From the NCBI GenBank assembly GCA_019510185.1, contig JAEKKV010000016.1, positions 305,415 through 369,414 on the forward strand: a stretch of 64,000 bases of DNA, written 5' to 3'. Each line of letters opens with the position of its first letter. The stretch's first letter is position 1. This document shows positions 16,828 through 31,437 of this stretch, piece by piece. This DNA comes from Verrucomicrobiota bacterium (lineage in GTDB: Bacteria > Verrucomicrobiota > Verrucomicrobiia > Opitutales > Opitutaceae). The notes beneath the pieces were generated by a model. That model was not told where the DNA came from and ran no database searches. It saw only the letters and a program-made list of their open reading frames with translations. The position numbers were made by a program, and so were the translations under genes.

Positions 16828-19800
16828 ATGGCCGACCGCAACCATCCAGACCGTATCAACTTCGGCAAGCTCCGTGAAGTCATTGTGCCGCCGAATCTGA
16901 TCGAGATTCAGATCACTTCCTATCTCGATTTCCTGCAAAAGGGCATCCCCGAGAAGCAGCGCAAGCCCCAAGGCCTGGAGGCCGTCTTCCGCGAGGTTTT
17001 CCCGATCGAGTCCTACGACGGACGTCTCGTCCTCGAGTATGTTTCCTACACCCTCGGTGACGCCAAGAGCACCGAGATCGAGTGTATCCGCGAAGGCATC
17101 ACCTATTCCGTGCCGCTCTACGTGAAGCTCCGCCTCCGTGAGGAAGACTTCATTAAGGACGAGGAGATCTACATGGGCGAGATCCCCATGGTGACCGAGC
17201 GCGGCTCCTTCATCATCAACGGCGCCGAGCGCGTCGTCGTTTCCCAGCTCCACCGTTCGCCGGGCATCGCCTTCGAGGTCACGCCCCACGCCAACGGCAA
17301 GCCGCTCCACTCTTTCCGCATCATTCCCGACCGCGGCACCTGGCTCGAGGTCCAGTTCGACAACAATGACCTCCTCTACGTTTATCTCGACCGCCGCCGC
17401 CGCCGCCGGAAGTTCCTCATCACGACCCTGCTGCGTTCCATCGGATACAGCTCGGACATCGACATCCTGAATCTCTTCTACGAGATCAAGGATCTCAAGG
17501 TTTCCAAGGCCCTCGATCTCGAAAACGTTTCCACGCTCGTTCTCGTTGAAGACGCGATTGATGCCCAGAAGGGTGTCGTGCTCGCCCGCGCTTTCGAGCC
17601 GCTCACCAAGCAGATCGTGCGCACCTTCGAGAAGCACGACATCTCCTCGATCCGTGTGATCGACACCGCTTCCGATGAAGGCGCGATCATCCGCGCCCTC
17701 AAGAAGGACCCGACCCGTAACGAAGAGGAAGCTCTCAAGGAAATCTACAAGCGCCTCCGTCCCGGCGAGCCGCCGACCACCGCCAACGCCAAGGCCCTTC
17801 TCAAGCGCCTCTTCTTCGATCCCAAGCGCTACGACCTCGGTCGCGTCGGCCGCTACAAGATCAACCAGAAGCTCGGTCTCAAGGTTGACCTTGAGCAGCG
17901 TATCCTTGAGTCCGGCGATATCACCGCCGCCACCAAGTATCTCGTCCGCCTCAAGCGCGGCGAAGGCGTCGTGGACGATATCGATCACCTCGGCAGCCGT
18001 CGTGTCCGTACCGTGGGCGAATTGCTCGCCAACCAGTGCCGCGTCGGTCTCTCCCGCACGGAGCGTCTCGTTCGCGAGCGCATGACCATGTACGATCAGT
18101 CCGTCGATTCGATCACGCCCCAGAAGCTGATCAACCCGAAGGCTCTCACCACCGTCATCCGCGACTTCTTCGCCCGCAGCCAGCTGTCGCAGTTCATGGA
18201 CCAGATCAACCCGCTCGCCGAGGTCACGCACAAGCGTCGTCTCTCCGCCCTCGGGCCCGGTGGTCTTAATCGTGAGCGCGCCGGCTTCGAAGTCCGCGAC
18301 GTGCATCCGTCGCACTACGGTCGCATCTGCCCCATCGAGACCCCCGAAGGTCCGAACATCGGTCTGATCAACTCCCTCTCCACCTACGCCCGCGTCAACG
18401 AGTTCGGCTTCATCGAGACGCCCTACCGCGTGGTCAAGGACGGCAAGGTTTCGGACAAGATCGATTATCTGACCGCCGATCAGGAAGAGGCTAAGGTCAT
18501 CGCCCAGGCCAACTCCGAACTCGACGAAAAGAGTCACTTCGTCGGCAAGGTCACCGTCCGTCAGGACGGCGAGTTCCTCGAGGTCGCCGCTTCCGAAGTC
18601 CACTACATGGACGTCTCACCGAAGCAGGTCATCTCCATTGCGGCCGGCATGATTCCGTTCCTTGAGCACGACGATGCCAATCGCGCGCTGATGGGAGCCA
18701 ACATGCAACGCCAAGGCGTGCCTCTCCTGCAGGCCGAGTCTCCCTTCGTGGGCACCGGCATCGAGGAACGCGTGGCCCGCGATTCCAAGATCGTCGTGGT
18801 CGCCGAAGAGTCCGGCATCGTCGCCTACGTTGATGCCAAGAGCATCGTTGTCACCAAGGACGGCGAGCTTCCCCGCAACTTCGACAAGAACCCGAAGAGC
18901 GATCCCAAGAACAACGTCACCGTGTATGAACTCCGCAAGTTCATGCGCTCGAACGCCGGCACCTGCTTCAACCAGAAGCCGATCGTCGACAAGGGCCAGA
19001 AGGTCAAAGCCGGCGACATCATCGCCGACGGTCCCTCGACCGAAAAGGGCGAGATGGCGCTGGGTCGCAACGTGCTCGTCGCGTTCATGCCTTGGAACGG
19101 CTACAACTTCGAAGACGCCATCCTGATCTCCGAGAAGGCCCTCAAGAAGGACATCTTCACCTCGATTCACATCCAAGAATTCGAAGTCACCGCCCGCGAC
19201 ACCAAGCTCGGGCCCGAGGAAATCACCCGCGACATCCCGAACGTCGGTGAAGAGGCCCTCAAGAACCTCGACCACAACGGCGTCATTCGCATCGGTGCGG
19301 AGGTCAAGCCGGGCGACATCCTCGTCGGTAAGATCACCCCGAAGTCCGAAACCGAACTCGCCCCCGAGGAAAAGCTCCTCCGCGCGATCTTCGGCGAAAA
19401 GGCCGCCGATGTTAAGGACACCTCGCTCGTGGTTCCCTCCGGCGTCGCCGGCATCATCATGGACGTGAAGGTTTCCAGCCGAGTCGATTTCGAGAAGGAC
19501 AAGCTGTCCCCCTCCGATCGCCGCCGCCAAGCCAAGCAGATCCAGGAAGATTACAAGACGCAGATGGACAAGCTGCGCGAAGGCCTGACCGAGGCGCTGT
19601 CGAACATCCTCCTCGGCGAGAAGATCCCGCTCGACGTCATCAACGGCGAGACCAACGAGATCATCATCCCCGCCAACCGCAAGATCACCAAGACCCTCCT
19701 CCGCAAGCTCGCCGCCGTCTCCAAGCACGTCGAGATCGACCCGTCCCCGGTTCGTATCAAGATCATGGAGATCATCGGCTCCTATCAGTCGAAGTTCGAC

Positions 19801-20622
19801 GAGCTCGAAACCGATCGCGAACGCAAGATCGGCAGCATCGAGGCCGGTGAAGACAACGGCAACGGCGCGATCAAGCAGGTCAAAGTCTACATCGCCACCA
19901 AGCACAAGCTTGAGGTCGGTGACAAGATGGCCGGCCGTCACGGCAACAAGGGCGTGGTCGCCAAGATCGTGCCCGAGGAAGACATGCCGTTCCTCCCGGA
20001 CGGCACTCCGGTCGAAATCTGCTTGAATCCCCTCGGCGTGCCTTCGCGCATGAACGTGGGTCAGGTTCTCGAGACCCACCTCGGCTGGGCCTGCTCCAAG
20101 CTGGGCCTGAAGGTCGCCACCCCCGTGTTCGATGGCATTCCCGAAAAGAAAGTTCGCGAATACCTCAAGGACGCGGGCCTGCCCACCACCGGCAAGAGCA
20201 CGCTCTTCGACGGTCGTACCGGCGAGAGGATCGATCAACAGGTCGTGGTTGGCTACATCTACATGATGAAGCTGAACCATCTTGTCTCGCACAAGATCCA
20301 CGCCCGCGCGGTCGGTCCGTACTCGCTCGTCACGCAGCAGCCGTTGGGCGGCAAAGCCCAGTACGGCGGTCAGCGTTTCGGCGAAATGGAAGTGTGGGCG
20401 CTCGAGGCTTACGGCGCGGCGCACACCCTTCAGGAGCTCCTCACCGTCAAGTCCGACGACGTGCAGGGTCGCACCAAGATCTACGAGTCGCTCGTCAAGG
20501 GCGACAACACGCTGGTCGCGGGTACGCCCGAGTCCTTCAACGTGTTGATCAAGGAAATCCAGTCCCTCGGCCTGGATATCAAGCTCAACAAACGCGACGC
20601 GCTCGGCGGTCTCACCGCCTGA
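16828..20622 (+). CDS. rpoB: DNA-directed RNA polymerase subunit beta
   Basis: 1264 aa, shorter than the E. coli subunit (1342), as in many phyla that lack some lineage-specific inserts. Recognisable segments include the rifampicin-pocket region around 450-475 ([18 protein letters not shown]), [42 protein letters not shown] and the C-terminal [20 protein letters not shown]. Within the rifampicin region, I460 and A464 occupy the positions of E. coli N518 and S522. Both are natural variants, and their effect on the drug is unknown. It follows the rplL attenuator and precedes rpoC by 44 bp. Confidence 0.98.
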   Translation: MADRNHPDRINFGKLREVIVPPNLIEIQITSYLDFLQKGIPEKQRKPQGLEAVFREVFPIESYDGRLVLEYVSYTLGDAKSTEIECIREGITYSVPLYVKLRLREEDFIKDEEIYMGEIPMVTERGSFIINGAERVVVSQLHRSPGIAFEVTPHANGKPLHSFRIIPDRGTWLEVQFDNNDLLYVYLDRRRRRRKFLITTLLRSIGYSSDIDILNLFYEIKDLKVSKALDLENVSTLVLVEDAIDAQKGVVLARAFEPLTKQIVRTFEKHDISSIRVIDTASDEGAIIRALKKDPTRNEEEALKEIYKRLRPGEPPTTANAKALLKRLFFDPKRYDLGRVGRYKINQKLGLKVDLEQRILESGDITAATKYLVRLKRGEGVVDDIDHLGSRRVRTVGELLANQCRVGLSRTERLVRERMTMYDQSVDSITPQKLINPKALTTVIRDFFARSQLSQFMDQINPLAEVTHKRRLSALGPGGLNRERAGFEVRDVHPSHYGRICPIETPEGPNIGLINSLSTYARVNEFGFIETPYRVVKDGKVSDKIDYLTADQEEAKVIAQANSELDEKSHFVGKVTVRQDGEFLEVAASEVHYMDVSPKQVISIAAGMIPFLEHDDANRALMGANMQRQGVPLLQAESPFVGTGIEERVARDSKIVVVAEESGIVAYVDAKSIVVTKDGELPRNFDKNPKSDPKNNVTVYELRKFMRSNAGTCFNQKPIVDKGQKVKAGDIIADGPSTEKGEMALGRNVLVAFMPWNGYNFEDAILISEKALKKDIFTSIHIQEFEVTARDTKLGPEEITRDIPNVGEEALKNLDHNGVIRIGAEVKPGDILVGKITPKSETELAPEEKLLRAIFGEKAADVKDTSLVVPSGVAGIIMDVKVSSRVDFEKDKLSPSDRRRQAKQIQEDYKTQMDKLREGLTEALSNILLGEKIPLDVINGETNEIIIPANRKITKTLLRKLAAVSKHVEIDPSPVRIKIMEIIGSYQSKFDELETDRERKIGSIEAGEDNGNGAIKQVKVYIATKHKLEVGDKMAGRHGNKGVVAKIVPEEDMPFLPDGTPVEICLNPLGVPSRMNVGQVLETHLGWACSKLGLKVATPVFDGIPEKKVREYLKDAGLPTTGKSTLFDGRTGERIDQQVVVGYIYMMKLNHLVSHKIHARAVGPYSLVTQQPLGGKAQYGGQRFGEMEVWALEAYGAAHTLQELLTVKSDDVQGRTKIYESLVKGDNTLVAGTPESFNVLIKEIQSLGLDIKLNKRDALGGLTA

Positions 20623-20666
20623 TCCTGCCTGCTTCATCCTTTCACAAAAATTAGGGAGTTAACTCA

Positions 20667-24806
<4,140 letters not shown>

Positions 24807-24832
24807 TCTGTCGGCTCATCCCCGAGTCATGC

Positions 24833-24867
24833 AAGGCCGCGAACGTTCAGCGTTCGCGGCCTTTTTT
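24833..24867 (+). terminator. intrinsic terminator after rpoC
   Basis: AAGGCCGCGAACG and CGTTCGCGGCCTT form a perfect 13-bp stem with loop TTCAG, followed by a T run. It starts 27 nt after the rpoC stop and closes the tuf/secE-rpoC transcription region. Confidence 0.95.
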
Positions 24868-24965
24868 GTACCCATTGAAAACAAGTCTGATATTCTTTGA
24901 ATACGATTTTGGCTAAATTCCCATTGGTATTCGCTGTTTTAATCACTCCTTTTAGATACATGAAA

Positions 24966-24990
24966 ATTGTATTTAATTATTAAATACAAT
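24966..24990. repeat. perfect 10-bp inverted repeat in AT-rich patch
   Basis: ATTGTATTTA and TAAATACAAT are exact reverse complements around ATTAT. The site is symmetric like a dimeric regulator operator. It could also be a weak hairpin, but there is no T tract and no adjacent gene end. Nearby GAATAC and GTATTC form a looser second pair. Confidence 0.6.
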
Positions 24991-25365
24991 ACGTTCGGAG
25001 CATGACGGATTCGTCCTTTTTGGCGTTCCTTGCGAAGGTGGGCGGATTGATGTCGTTGCCGGAGGATGCATGGGGCTCCTGTTGGGTAGCACGACGTTCA
25101 GTTGGCCGGGCGGGATATGGGCGGGAATGGGCGGTGCCGTGAAGGTGTTTCATGGTGTGTAGACGGGGTAGGGGAAGGGGAGGGGGCGACGCGTTCGCAT
25201 GAATGCCCTGACTTTCCCCTTGTAGACGGCCGGGAGACTGTGTTTTGTTCATCCTCCCAGTCTCTTTACGCGCGTTGTCTGGTGCTGCAGACGAACGCTT
25301 CTCCTCCGAAGAGCCCGTCAATGGCGGGTGTTTTCGGACTAATTTCCTTTTTTACTAAAATCTGC

Positions 25366-25393
25366 TTGCCGAGGTTTCACGCCTTGGTAGCTT
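25366..25393 (+). promoter_or_regulatory. possible promoter of the rpsL operon
   Basis: TTGCCG and TAGCTT separated by 16 bp lie 36 bp before the rpsL ATG, preceded by a T/A-rich stretch. The -10 is poor and the spacing slightly short, so this is a weak candidate in a region where a promoter is expected. Confidence 0.25.
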
Positions 25394-25429
25394 CCGCCTC
25401 TTTTCCTCATTTCATAGCCACTCTTCGAT

Positions 25430-25813
25430 ATGCCGACCATCAACCAACTCGTGCGCAAAGGACGTCGCCAAATTAAGGCTAAGTCCAAGTCGCCCGCGCT
25501 CTCGGGTAACCCCTTCCGCCGCGGTGTGTGCGTGCAGGTCATGACCCGCACTCCCAAGAAGCCCAACTCCGCCATCCGTAAGGTCGCGAAGGTGCGCCTG
25601 ACCAATGGTAACGAAGTCATCTCGTACATTCCCGACGAGGGCCATAATCTCCAGGAGCACTCCATCGTGCTCGTGCGCGGCGGCCGTGTGAAGGATTTGC
25701 CCGGTGTCCGCTACCACATCGTCCGTGGTACCCTTGACGCTACCGGCGTCGAGAAACGTCGCCGCAGCCGTTCGAAATACGGTGTCAAGCGTCCCAAAGC
25801 CGCCAAGAAATAA
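25430..25813 (+). CDS. rpsL: 30S ribosomal protein S12
   Basis: 127 aa. Decoding-centre protein; the [20 protein letters not shown] loop and the [10 protein letters not shown] loop with the preceding Lys are both intact, so the positions that usually change in streptomycin resistance look wild-type. First gene of the merged str-S10-spc-alpha run; rpsG follows after 20 bp. Its promoter must lie in the preceding 560-bp spacer. Confidence 0.98.
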   Translation: MPTINQLVRKGRRQIKAKSKSPALSGNPFRRGVCVQVMTRTPKKPNSAIRKVAKVRLTNGNEVISYIPDEGHNLQEHSIVLVRGGRVKDLPGVRYHIVRGTLDATGVEKRRRSRSKYGVKRPKAAKK

Positions 25814-25833
25814 TTCAAGCAGGAACCTAAGTC

Positions 25834-26307
25834 ATGTCACGTCGTCACAGAGCTGATAAGCGCCACGTCGAGCCGGATATCCGTTACAGCAGCCCGCTCG
25901 TTGCCCACCTCGTCAATGTCGTCATGGAAGATGGCAAGAAGAACGTTGCCGAGCGCATCGTTTACGGTGCCTTCGAAAAGGTCTCCGAGAAACTCGAAAA
26001 GGGTGACCCGGTCGATCTCATGATCGGCGCGCTGGAAAACGCCCGTCCCCGCCTTGAGGTGAAGAGCCGCCGCGTTGGTGGCGCCACCTATCAGGTGCCG
26101 GTTGAGATCTCCTATGAGCGTCAGGAGAGCCTCGCTCTCCGTTGGATCGTCGCCGCCGCCGGCAGCCGCAAGGGTATTCCCATGAAGGATGCCCTCGCCG
26201 CCGAGATCGTCGATGCCTACAACAACACCGGCAGCGTCGTGAAGAAGAAGGAAGACACCCACAAGATGGCACAGGCCAATCGCGCCTTCGCCCACCTCCG
26301 CTGGTAA
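25834..26307 (+). CDS. rpsG: 30S ribosomal protein S7
   Basis: 157 aa, family-normal. Head-assembly protein binding the 3' major domain of 16S rRNA. Signature segments: [31 protein letters not shown] and the C-terminal [21 protein letters not shown]. It lies 12 bp before fusA. In E. coli S7 represses its own operon; no obvious binding-site mimic was identified in the short spacers here. Confidence 0.98.
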   Translation: MSRRHRADKRHVEPDIRYSSPLVAHLVNVVMEDGKKNVAERIVYGAFEKVSEKLEKGDPVDLMIGALENARPRLEVKSRRVGGATYQVPVEISYERQESLALRWIVAAAGSRKGIPMKDALAAEIVDAYNNTGSVVKKKEDTHKMAQANRAFAHLRW

Positions 26308-26319
26308 GAAATCGCTCCC

Positions 26320-28506
26320 ATGTCCGCTGCTCCTTCCATCACCATCGTCACCGACAAGGCCAAGATCGCCCCGGTCAACTCCAAGGATCGCCCCTTCCCT
26401 CTCGAATGGACGCGCAATATCGGTATTGCCGCGCACATCGATGCAGGCAAGACGACCACCACCGAGCGCATTCTGTTCTACTCGGGCGCCGTCCATAAGA
26501 TGGGCGAAGTCCATGAAGGCACCACGGTGACCGACTGGATGGAGCAAGAGCGCGAGCGCGGCATCACGATCACCGCCGCCGCCATTTCCTGCGCTTGGAA
26601 CGCCTCGTGCGGTCCTTGGAAGGGAATCAAGCAGCGCATCAATATCATCGATACTCCCGGACACGTGGACTTCACCGCCGAGGTGGAGCGCTCCATGCGC
26701 GTGCTGGACGGCGCGGTCGCCGTTTTCTGCGCCGTCGCCGGCGTCCAGCCCCAGTCCGAGACCGTCTGGCGTCAGGCCAACAAATACGGCGTGCCCCGTA
26801 TCGCGTTCATCAACAAGATGGACCGCACCGGCGCCGATTTCTTCCGCGCGGTCAGCGAAATGCGCGAGAAGCTCGGTGCGAACGCTCATCCCCTCTTCAT
26901 TCCCATTGGCAAGGAAGAGAACTTCTCTGGCCTGATCGATCTGGTTCAGAACGTCGCCTACATTTTTGACGAGACCAAAGATCCGCTTGGCATGAACCCG
27001 GTGACCAGCCCGATCCCGGCTGAGTTCACGGCGCAGGCCAAGGAATACCGCGAAAAGCTGATCGAGGCGGTTTGCGACTTCGACGACGTTCTCGCCGAGA
27101 AATATCTCGGTGGCGAGGAAATCACGGTCGAGGAATTCACCCTCGCGGTCCGCAAGGCCACGATTTCGATGAAGTTCACCGGCGTCATCCCCGGTTCCGC
27201 TTTCAAGAAAAAAGGCGTGCAGCGTCTCCTCGACTGCGTTGTCAGCTACCTTCCGAATCCCCTCGATCTCCCGGCCATGAAAGGCCAGGACAGCGACGGC
27301 AAGGAAGTTGAAGCTGTGGTCAACGACAAGGCCAAGATGGCCGGTCTCGCCTTCAAGCTCTGGAACGATCCGTTCGTCGGCCGTCTGGTGTTCTTCCGTA
27401 TTTATACCGGCACGCTGCCCAAGGGCATGTCGCTCTACAATCCCCGCACCCGCCGCTCCGAGCGCGTTTCCCGCCTCGTGCTCATGCGCGCCATGGACCG
27501 TGAGGAAATCGACATGGCCTATTCCGGTGACATCTGCGCCCTCGTGGGCGTCAAGGAAGTCATCACCGGCGACACGCTGTGCGACGAAGATTTCGACATC
27601 CGTCTTGAGCCGCCGTCCTTCCCGGAGCCGGTTATCGCGATGTCCATCGAGCCCAACTCGAAGGCTGACCAGGAAAAGCTCGGCACCGCGCTCCAGCGCC
27701 TCGTGGCCGAGGATCCGACCCTTCGCGTCAAGACCGACACCGACACCGGCCAGACCATTCTTGCCGGCATGGGCGAGCTCCACTTGGAGATCATCGTCGA
27801 TCGCATGAAGCGCGAATTCAAGGTCGAGGCCACTTCGGGCAAGCCCCAGATCGCCTACCGTGAAACGATCACCGTTGCCGCTGAAGGCGAAGGCAAATTC
27901 ATCCGTCAATCCGGCGGCAAAGGCCAATACGGTCACGTCGTCGTCAAGATTGAGCCCAACGAAAAGGGCAAGGGCGTCGAAGTCCTCAACGAAACCGTTG
28001 GCGGCTCCATTCCCAAGGAATTCATCAAACCCGCGACCGAAGGCATCGTCGAGGCCGCCAACAACGGTGTCGTCGCCGGTTATCCGGTGGTCGATGTCAT
28101 CGTCCGCATCATTGACGGGTCCTTCCACGAGGTCGACTCGTCGGAAATGGCCTTCAAGATGGCCGGCATCTTCGGCTTCAAGGAAGCCATGAAGGCCGCC
28201 AAGCCCATTCTTCTCGAGCCCATCATGGGCGTCGAGGTGACCACGCCCGAAGAATACCAAGGCGACCTCATCGGCGACATCAACCGTCGTCGCGGCCGTA
28301 TCAACGGCATGGAGTCCAAAAACGGTGCGTGCATCATCAATTCGAACGTTCCGCTCGAAATGCTCTTCGGGTACGTCACCGACATCCGCTCCCTCTCCAA
28401 GGGCCGCGCGAGTGCTTCGATCACCCCGTCGCACTTCGAGCAGGTTCCTTCCTCTCTCCTCACCAAGATCGTCGAGACCTCTTCCAAGGCTCCCGCCCGC
28501 AGCTAA
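26320..28506 (+). CDS. fusA: elongation factor G
   Basis: 728 aa, with about 25 extra N-terminal residues (Ile/Thr/Lys-rich) before the GTPase domain compared with E. coli EF-G (704). G1 AHIDAGKTTTTERIL, the switch region ERERGITITAAA, DTPGHVDF and NKMDRTGADF are intact, and domains II-V follow with EPIMGVEV and a C terminus in SSLLTKIVE. It catalyses translocation and, with RRF, ribosome recycling. tuf is absent behind it; rpsJ follows after 18 bp, so the str and S10 clusters are joined. Confidence 0.97.
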   Translation: MSAAPSITIVTDKAKIAPVNSKDRPFPLEWTRNIGIAAHIDAGKTTTTERILFYSGAVHKMGEVHEGTTVTDWMEQERERGITITAAAISCAWNASCGPWKGIKQRINIIDTPGHVDFTAEVERSMRVLDGAVAVFCAVAGVQPQSETVWRQANKYGVPRIAFINKMDRTGADFFRAVSEMREKLGANAHPLFIPIGKEENFSGLIDLVQNVAYIFDETKDPLGMNPVTSPIPAEFTAQAKEYREKLIEAVCDFDDVLAEKYLGGEEITVEEFTLAVRKATISMKFTGVIPGSAFKKKGVQRLLDCVVSYLPNPLDLPAMKGQDSDGKEVEAVVNDKAKMAGLAFKLWNDPFVGRLVFFRIYTGTLPKGMSLYNPRTRRSERVSRLVLMRAMDREEIDMAYSGDICALVGVKEVITGDTLCDEDFDIRLEPPSFPEPVIAMSIEPNSKADQEKLGTALQRLVAEDPTLRVKTDTDTGQTILAGMGELHLEIIVDRMKREFKVEATSGKPQIAYRETITVAAEGEGKFIRQSGGKGQYGHVVVKIEPNEKGKGVEVLNETVGGSIPKEFIKPATEGIVEAANNGVVAGYPVVDVIVRIIDGSFHEVDSSEMAFKMAGIFGFKEAMKAAKPILLEPIMGVEVTTPEEYQGDLIGDINRRRGRINGMESKNGACIINSNVPLEMLFGYVTDIRSLSKGRASASITPSHFEQVPSSLLTKIVETSSKAPARS

Positions 28507-28524
28507 CCTCGTTCTTTTATCGCC

Positions 28525-28833
28525 ATGAAAGGCCAACGCATTCGCATCAAACTCCAGGGCTTCGACTATCGCGTGATCGACCAGTCCGCCTCGGAAATCG
28601 TCGAGACCGCCAAGCGCTCGGGCGCCCGCGTGTCCGGCCCGATTCCGCTTCCGACTCGCATCGAGAAGCTTTCGGTCAACCGTTCTCCGCACGTCGACAA
28701 GAAGTCGATGGAGCAGTTCGAGACGCGCACTCACAAGCGCCTCATCGATATCATTGAGCCCACCGCCCAGACGGTCGACGAGCTCAAGAAACTCAATCTT
28801 CCCTCCGGCGTCGATATCACCATCAACGTTTGA
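28525..28833 (+). CDS. rpsJ: 30S ribosomal protein S10
   Basis: 102 aa, standard. It has the long loop ([20 protein letters not shown]) that reaches into the 30S head and the surface that also binds NusB and NusG KOW. It begins [20 protein letters not shown]. It directly follows fusA, and 116 bp separate it from rplC, an unusually long gap for the S10 operon. Confidence 0.98.
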   Translation: MKGQRIRIKLQGFDYRVIDQSASEIVETAKRSGARVSGPIPLPTRIEKLSVNRSPHVDKKSMEQFETRTHKRLIDIIEPTAQTVDELKKLNLPSGVDITINV

Positions 28834-28949
28834 GTTAACTAGAACCAACTTACTTCACACATCAGCAGTTGCTCATGTGCGCCCCGCGCACCGCTGAGCC
28901 CCTCTAATGTAGGTCGTTAAACGGAAATCTTTCCACCTACCACTTAGCC
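28834..28949 (+). promoter_or_regulatory. structured spacer between rpsJ and rplC
   Basis: Two possible stems are visible. GCTCA (28871-28875) pairs with TGAGC (28895-28899) enclosing GTGCG/CGCAC. GTAGGT (28909-28914) pairs with ACCTAC (28935-28940) just before the rplC start. Ribosomal operons often carry protein-binding leaders in such places, but nothing here matches a leader I know. Confidence 0.3.
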
Positions 28950-29597
28950 ATGATCTCTACGCTATTAGGCAAAAAAATCGGTATGACGCAGGTCTATGAC
29001 GCTCAAAACGTCCTGGTCCCCGTCACCGTGGTCGAAGCCGGTCCCTGCCCGGTCGTCCAAATCAAGACGACCCAGGTCGACGGTTACAACGCCGTCCAAC
29101 TCGGTTACTCCAAGCAAAAGGCAAAGAACGCCTCCAAGGCCGAGAAGAACCACGCCAAGAAGGCTGGTCTCGAAGACGCTCCCCGCCTTCTCAGCGAAGT
29201 TCGTCTCGAAGAGGCGTCCACGCTCAAAGTCGGTGACGTGATCACCGTCGAAGCCTTCAAGGAAGGCCAGTTTGTTGACGTCATCGGCGTCACCAAAGGT
29301 AAAGGCTTCCAAGGCGTCGTGAAGCGTTTCCGTGTCGGCGGCGGTCCCGCCACCCACGGTTCCATGTTCCACCGCCGCATCGGTTCGATCGGTATGCGCC
29401 AGACCCCCGGTCGCACCTGGAAAAACCAGGCCATGCCCGGTCACATGGGCAGCCTTCGCCGCACCCTCCAGAATCTCACGATCGTGAAGATCCTTCCCGA
29501 GAAGAATCTCCTCCTCGTGAAAGGTGCCATCCCCGGTGCCAACGGTGATGACGTGATCGTCCGCACCGCCATCAAGGGTCAGCCCAAGAAAGCCTAA
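28950..29597 (+). CDS. rplC: 50S ribosomal protein L3
   Basis: 215 aa. Peptidyl-transferase-proximal protein; begins MISTLLGKKIGMTQVYD, and carries the central GVTKGKGFQGVVKRF and the extension GSIGMRQTPGRTWKNQAMPG that reaches the catalytic centre (the Gln that is methylated in proteobacteria is in GNQ-like context here as KNQ). It starts a closely packed series L3-L4-L23-L2-S19; rplD follows after 21 bp. Confidence 0.98.
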   Translation: MISTLLGKKIGMTQVYDAQNVLVPVTVVEAGPCPVVQIKTTQVDGYNAVQLGYSKQKAKNASKAEKNHAKKAGLEDAPRLLSEVRLEEASTLKVGDVITVEAFKEGQFVDVIGVTKGKGFQGVVKRFRVGGGPATHGSMFHRRIGSIGMRQTPGRTWKNQAMPGHMGSLRRTLQNLTIVKILPEKNLLLVKGAIPGANGDDVIVRTAIKGQPKKA

Positions 29598-29618
29598 CCC
29601 TAAGGAGAACACACGAAC

Positions 29619-30254
29619 ATGAAACTCAAAGTTTTCAGCTCCGACGGCAAGACCTCCCGCGAACAGGATTTCGCCGGTCTGCCCACCTTCGAAGGCGACA
29701 AGGGCCTTCAGGCCGTCAAAGAAGTGATCGTCGCGATCAACGCCAACAACCGTCTCGGCACCCACTCCACGAAAACCCGTGGCGAAGTGTCCGGCGGCGG
29801 CAAGAAGCCTTGGCGCCAGAAGGGCACCGGACGCGCCCGCGCCGGTTCCACCCGCTCCCCGATCTGGGTCGGCGGTGGTGTCGTCTTCGGCCCCAAGCCC
29901 CGCGACTACTCCAAGAAGATCAACTCTAAGGTGAAGGCTCTCGCTTTCAGCCGCGCGTTGTTCGATCGCGTTTCTGCCGGTGAAATCGACGTCATCGACG
30001 CCTTCGAGATCAACCCGGTGAAGACGAAGGTCATGAACCAGATCATCGAGCGCATCGCCCCCAAGGGGAAGATCCTCATCGTTGATCACGAGTTCACCGC
30101 CGACACCGCCCGCGCTGTCTGCAACCTCGAGCGCATCTCCGTCCAGGAGGCCAGCGCCCTCAACACCCTCGATCTTGCTCAATACAAGAAGATCATCGTG
30201 AGCGCCAAGGCGCTCGAAACCATTATCGCCCGCGTCAACGGAGGTAAGAACTAA
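29619..30254 (+). CDS. rplD: 50S ribosomal protein L4
   Basis: 211 aa. Contains the long tunnel-lining loop with [21 protein letters not shown] around residues 65-85. L4 represses its own operon in E. coli. A good AAGGAG Shine-Dalgarno precedes the ATG. Its TAA stop shares one base with the rplW ATG, so L4 and L23 are translationally coupled. Confidence 0.98.
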   Translation: MKLKVFSSDGKTSREQDFAGLPTFEGDKGLQAVKEVIVAINANNRLGTHSTKTRGEVSGGGKKPWRQKGTGRARAGSTRSPIWVGGGVVFGPKPRDYSKKINSKVKALAFSRALFDRVSAGEIDVIDAFEINPVKTKVMNQIIERIAPKGKILIVDHEFTADTARAVCNLERISVQEASALNTLDLAQYKKIIVSAKALETIIARVNGGKN

Positions 30255-30535
30255 TGAACGCTGGAAAAGTGCTCAAACTCGTCCGCCTCACGGAAAAGTC
30301 CAACAAGCTTTCCTCTGAGCTCGGCCAATACACCTTCGAGGTCGCCATCGGCACCAACAAGCACCAGATCGCGGAAGCCGTCGAGAAGACCTTCAAGGTC
30401 TCCGTCACCCGCGTCAACACCGCCATCTACCGCGGTAAGAACAAAAAGAGCCGTCAAGGCCGCCCCAGCACGACTGCCGACTACAAGAAGGCCGTCGTGA
30501 CCCTCAAGGCTGGCGACAAGATCGAGCTCGTCTAA
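30254..30535 (+). CDS. rplW: 50S ribosomal protein L23
   Basis: 93 aa, exit-tunnel protein and docking site for trigger factor and SRP. Segments KYTFEV-like QYTFEVAIGTNKHQIAEAVE and VNTAIYRGKNKKSRQGRPST match the family, including the basic internal loop. ATG overlaps the rplD stop by one base; rplB follows after 17 bp. Confidence 0.97.
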   Translation: MNAGKVLKLVRLTEKSNKLSSELGQYTFEVAIGTNKHQIAEAVEKTFKVSVTRVNTAIYRGKNKKSRQGRPSTTADYKKAVVTLKAGDKIELV

Positions 30536-30552
30536 CCCGGAGAACACCCACC

Positions 30553-31419
30553 ATGGCTCTCAAACCTTTCCGTCCCCTCACGCCGTCGCAGCGCTTCACC
30601 TCGCTGAACAAGCCCGAGGGTCTTTCCAAAAAGCGCCCCGAGGCGAAGCTCACCGAAGCCAAGCCGAAGACCGGTGGCCGCAACGTCTATGGTCGCGTCA
30701 CGTCGCGCCGTCGCGGCGGTGGCCATAAGAAGCTTTACCGCATCATCGACTTCAAACGCGACATTCTCGACATGCCCGCCAACGTGCAGGCCATCGAGTA
30801 TGATCCCAACCGCACCGCGCACATCGCCCTCCTGGCTTACACCAACGGCGAAAAGCGCTACATCATCGCTCCGAAGGGCCTCAAGGCCGGCGACACGATT
30901 TTCGCCTCCGACAAAGCCTCGTTGAACGACTTCAACGTTGGCAACAACTTCCCGCTGGAGATCATCCCTCCCTCGACGAAGCTGCACAACGTCGAGCTCG
31001 TCCCCGGCCGCGGCGCCCAGCTCGGTCGCACCGCCGGCACCTCCATCGAACTCGTCAACGTCGAGAACGGTTCCGCCCAGATCAAGCTTCCTTCCGGCGA
31101 AATCCGCCTGGTCAACCCCAAGTGCCGCGCCACCATCGGTGAAGTCGGCAATGGCGACCAGATCAACGCCTCCCTCGGCAAGGCCGGCCGCAATCGCTGG
31201 CTCGGCAAGCGCCCCCGTCAGCGCGGTGTTTCGATGAACCCGGTCGATCACCCCAACGGCGGTGGTCAGGGCAAGTCCAAGGGTGGTGGCGGTCGCCAGC
31301 ACCTCGTTTCCCCGTGGGGCCAGCTCGCCAAGGGCTTCCCGACGCGCAAGCGCTCCAAGCCTTCCAGCGCCCAGATCCTGGTGCGCCACAACGGTCGCAA
31401 GCCCCGCGGTCAGAAGTAA
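30553..31419 (+). CDS. rplB: 50S ribosomal protein L2
   Basis: 288 aa, slightly over the usual 270-280. RNA-binding and SH3-like domains (GGRNVYGRVTSRRRGGGHKK; VEYDPNRTA-like YDPNRTAHIALL), then VRGVSMNPVDHPNGGG-type catalytic-site loop seen as RGVSMNPVDHPNGGGQGKSK. GGAG precedes the ATG. L2 is needed for subunit joining and peptidyl transfer. Confidence 0.98.
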   Translation: MALKPFRPLTPSQRFTSLNKPEGLSKKRPEAKLTEAKPKTGGRNVYGRVTSRRRGGGHKKLYRIIDFKRDILDMPANVQAIEYDPNRTAHIALLAYTNGEKRYIIAPKGLKAGDTIFASDKASLNDFNVGNNFPLEIIPPSTKLHNVELVPGRGAQLGRTAGTSIELVNVENGSAQIKLPSGEIRLVNPKCRATIGEVGNGDQINASLGKAGRNRWLGKRPRQRGVSMNPVDHPNGGGQGKSKGGGGRQHLVSPWGQLAKGFPTRKRSKPSSAQILVRHNGRKPRGQK

Positions 31420-31437
31420 TCCCAACACCTTCCCAAC

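Larger units (their letters stand above)
24868..25429. other. long AT-richer spacer between rpoC and rpsL, no gene seen
   Basis: After the rpoC terminator, 562 bp contain no credible gene. The short open frames have no family resemblance and an arbitrary composition. The first ~120 bp are strikingly AT-rich for this genome and carry a perfect inverted repeat at 24966-24990. The remainder is normal in composition and should contain the promoter of the rpsL transcript just before 25430. Confidence 0.7.

Noticed and set aside
25102..25476. 124-codon frame overlapping the rpsL start
   Set aside because: Low-complexity Gly/Glu-rich start, no family match, and it runs into rpsL in another frame. 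The overlapping minus-strand frame 24980-25321 is equally unsupported.
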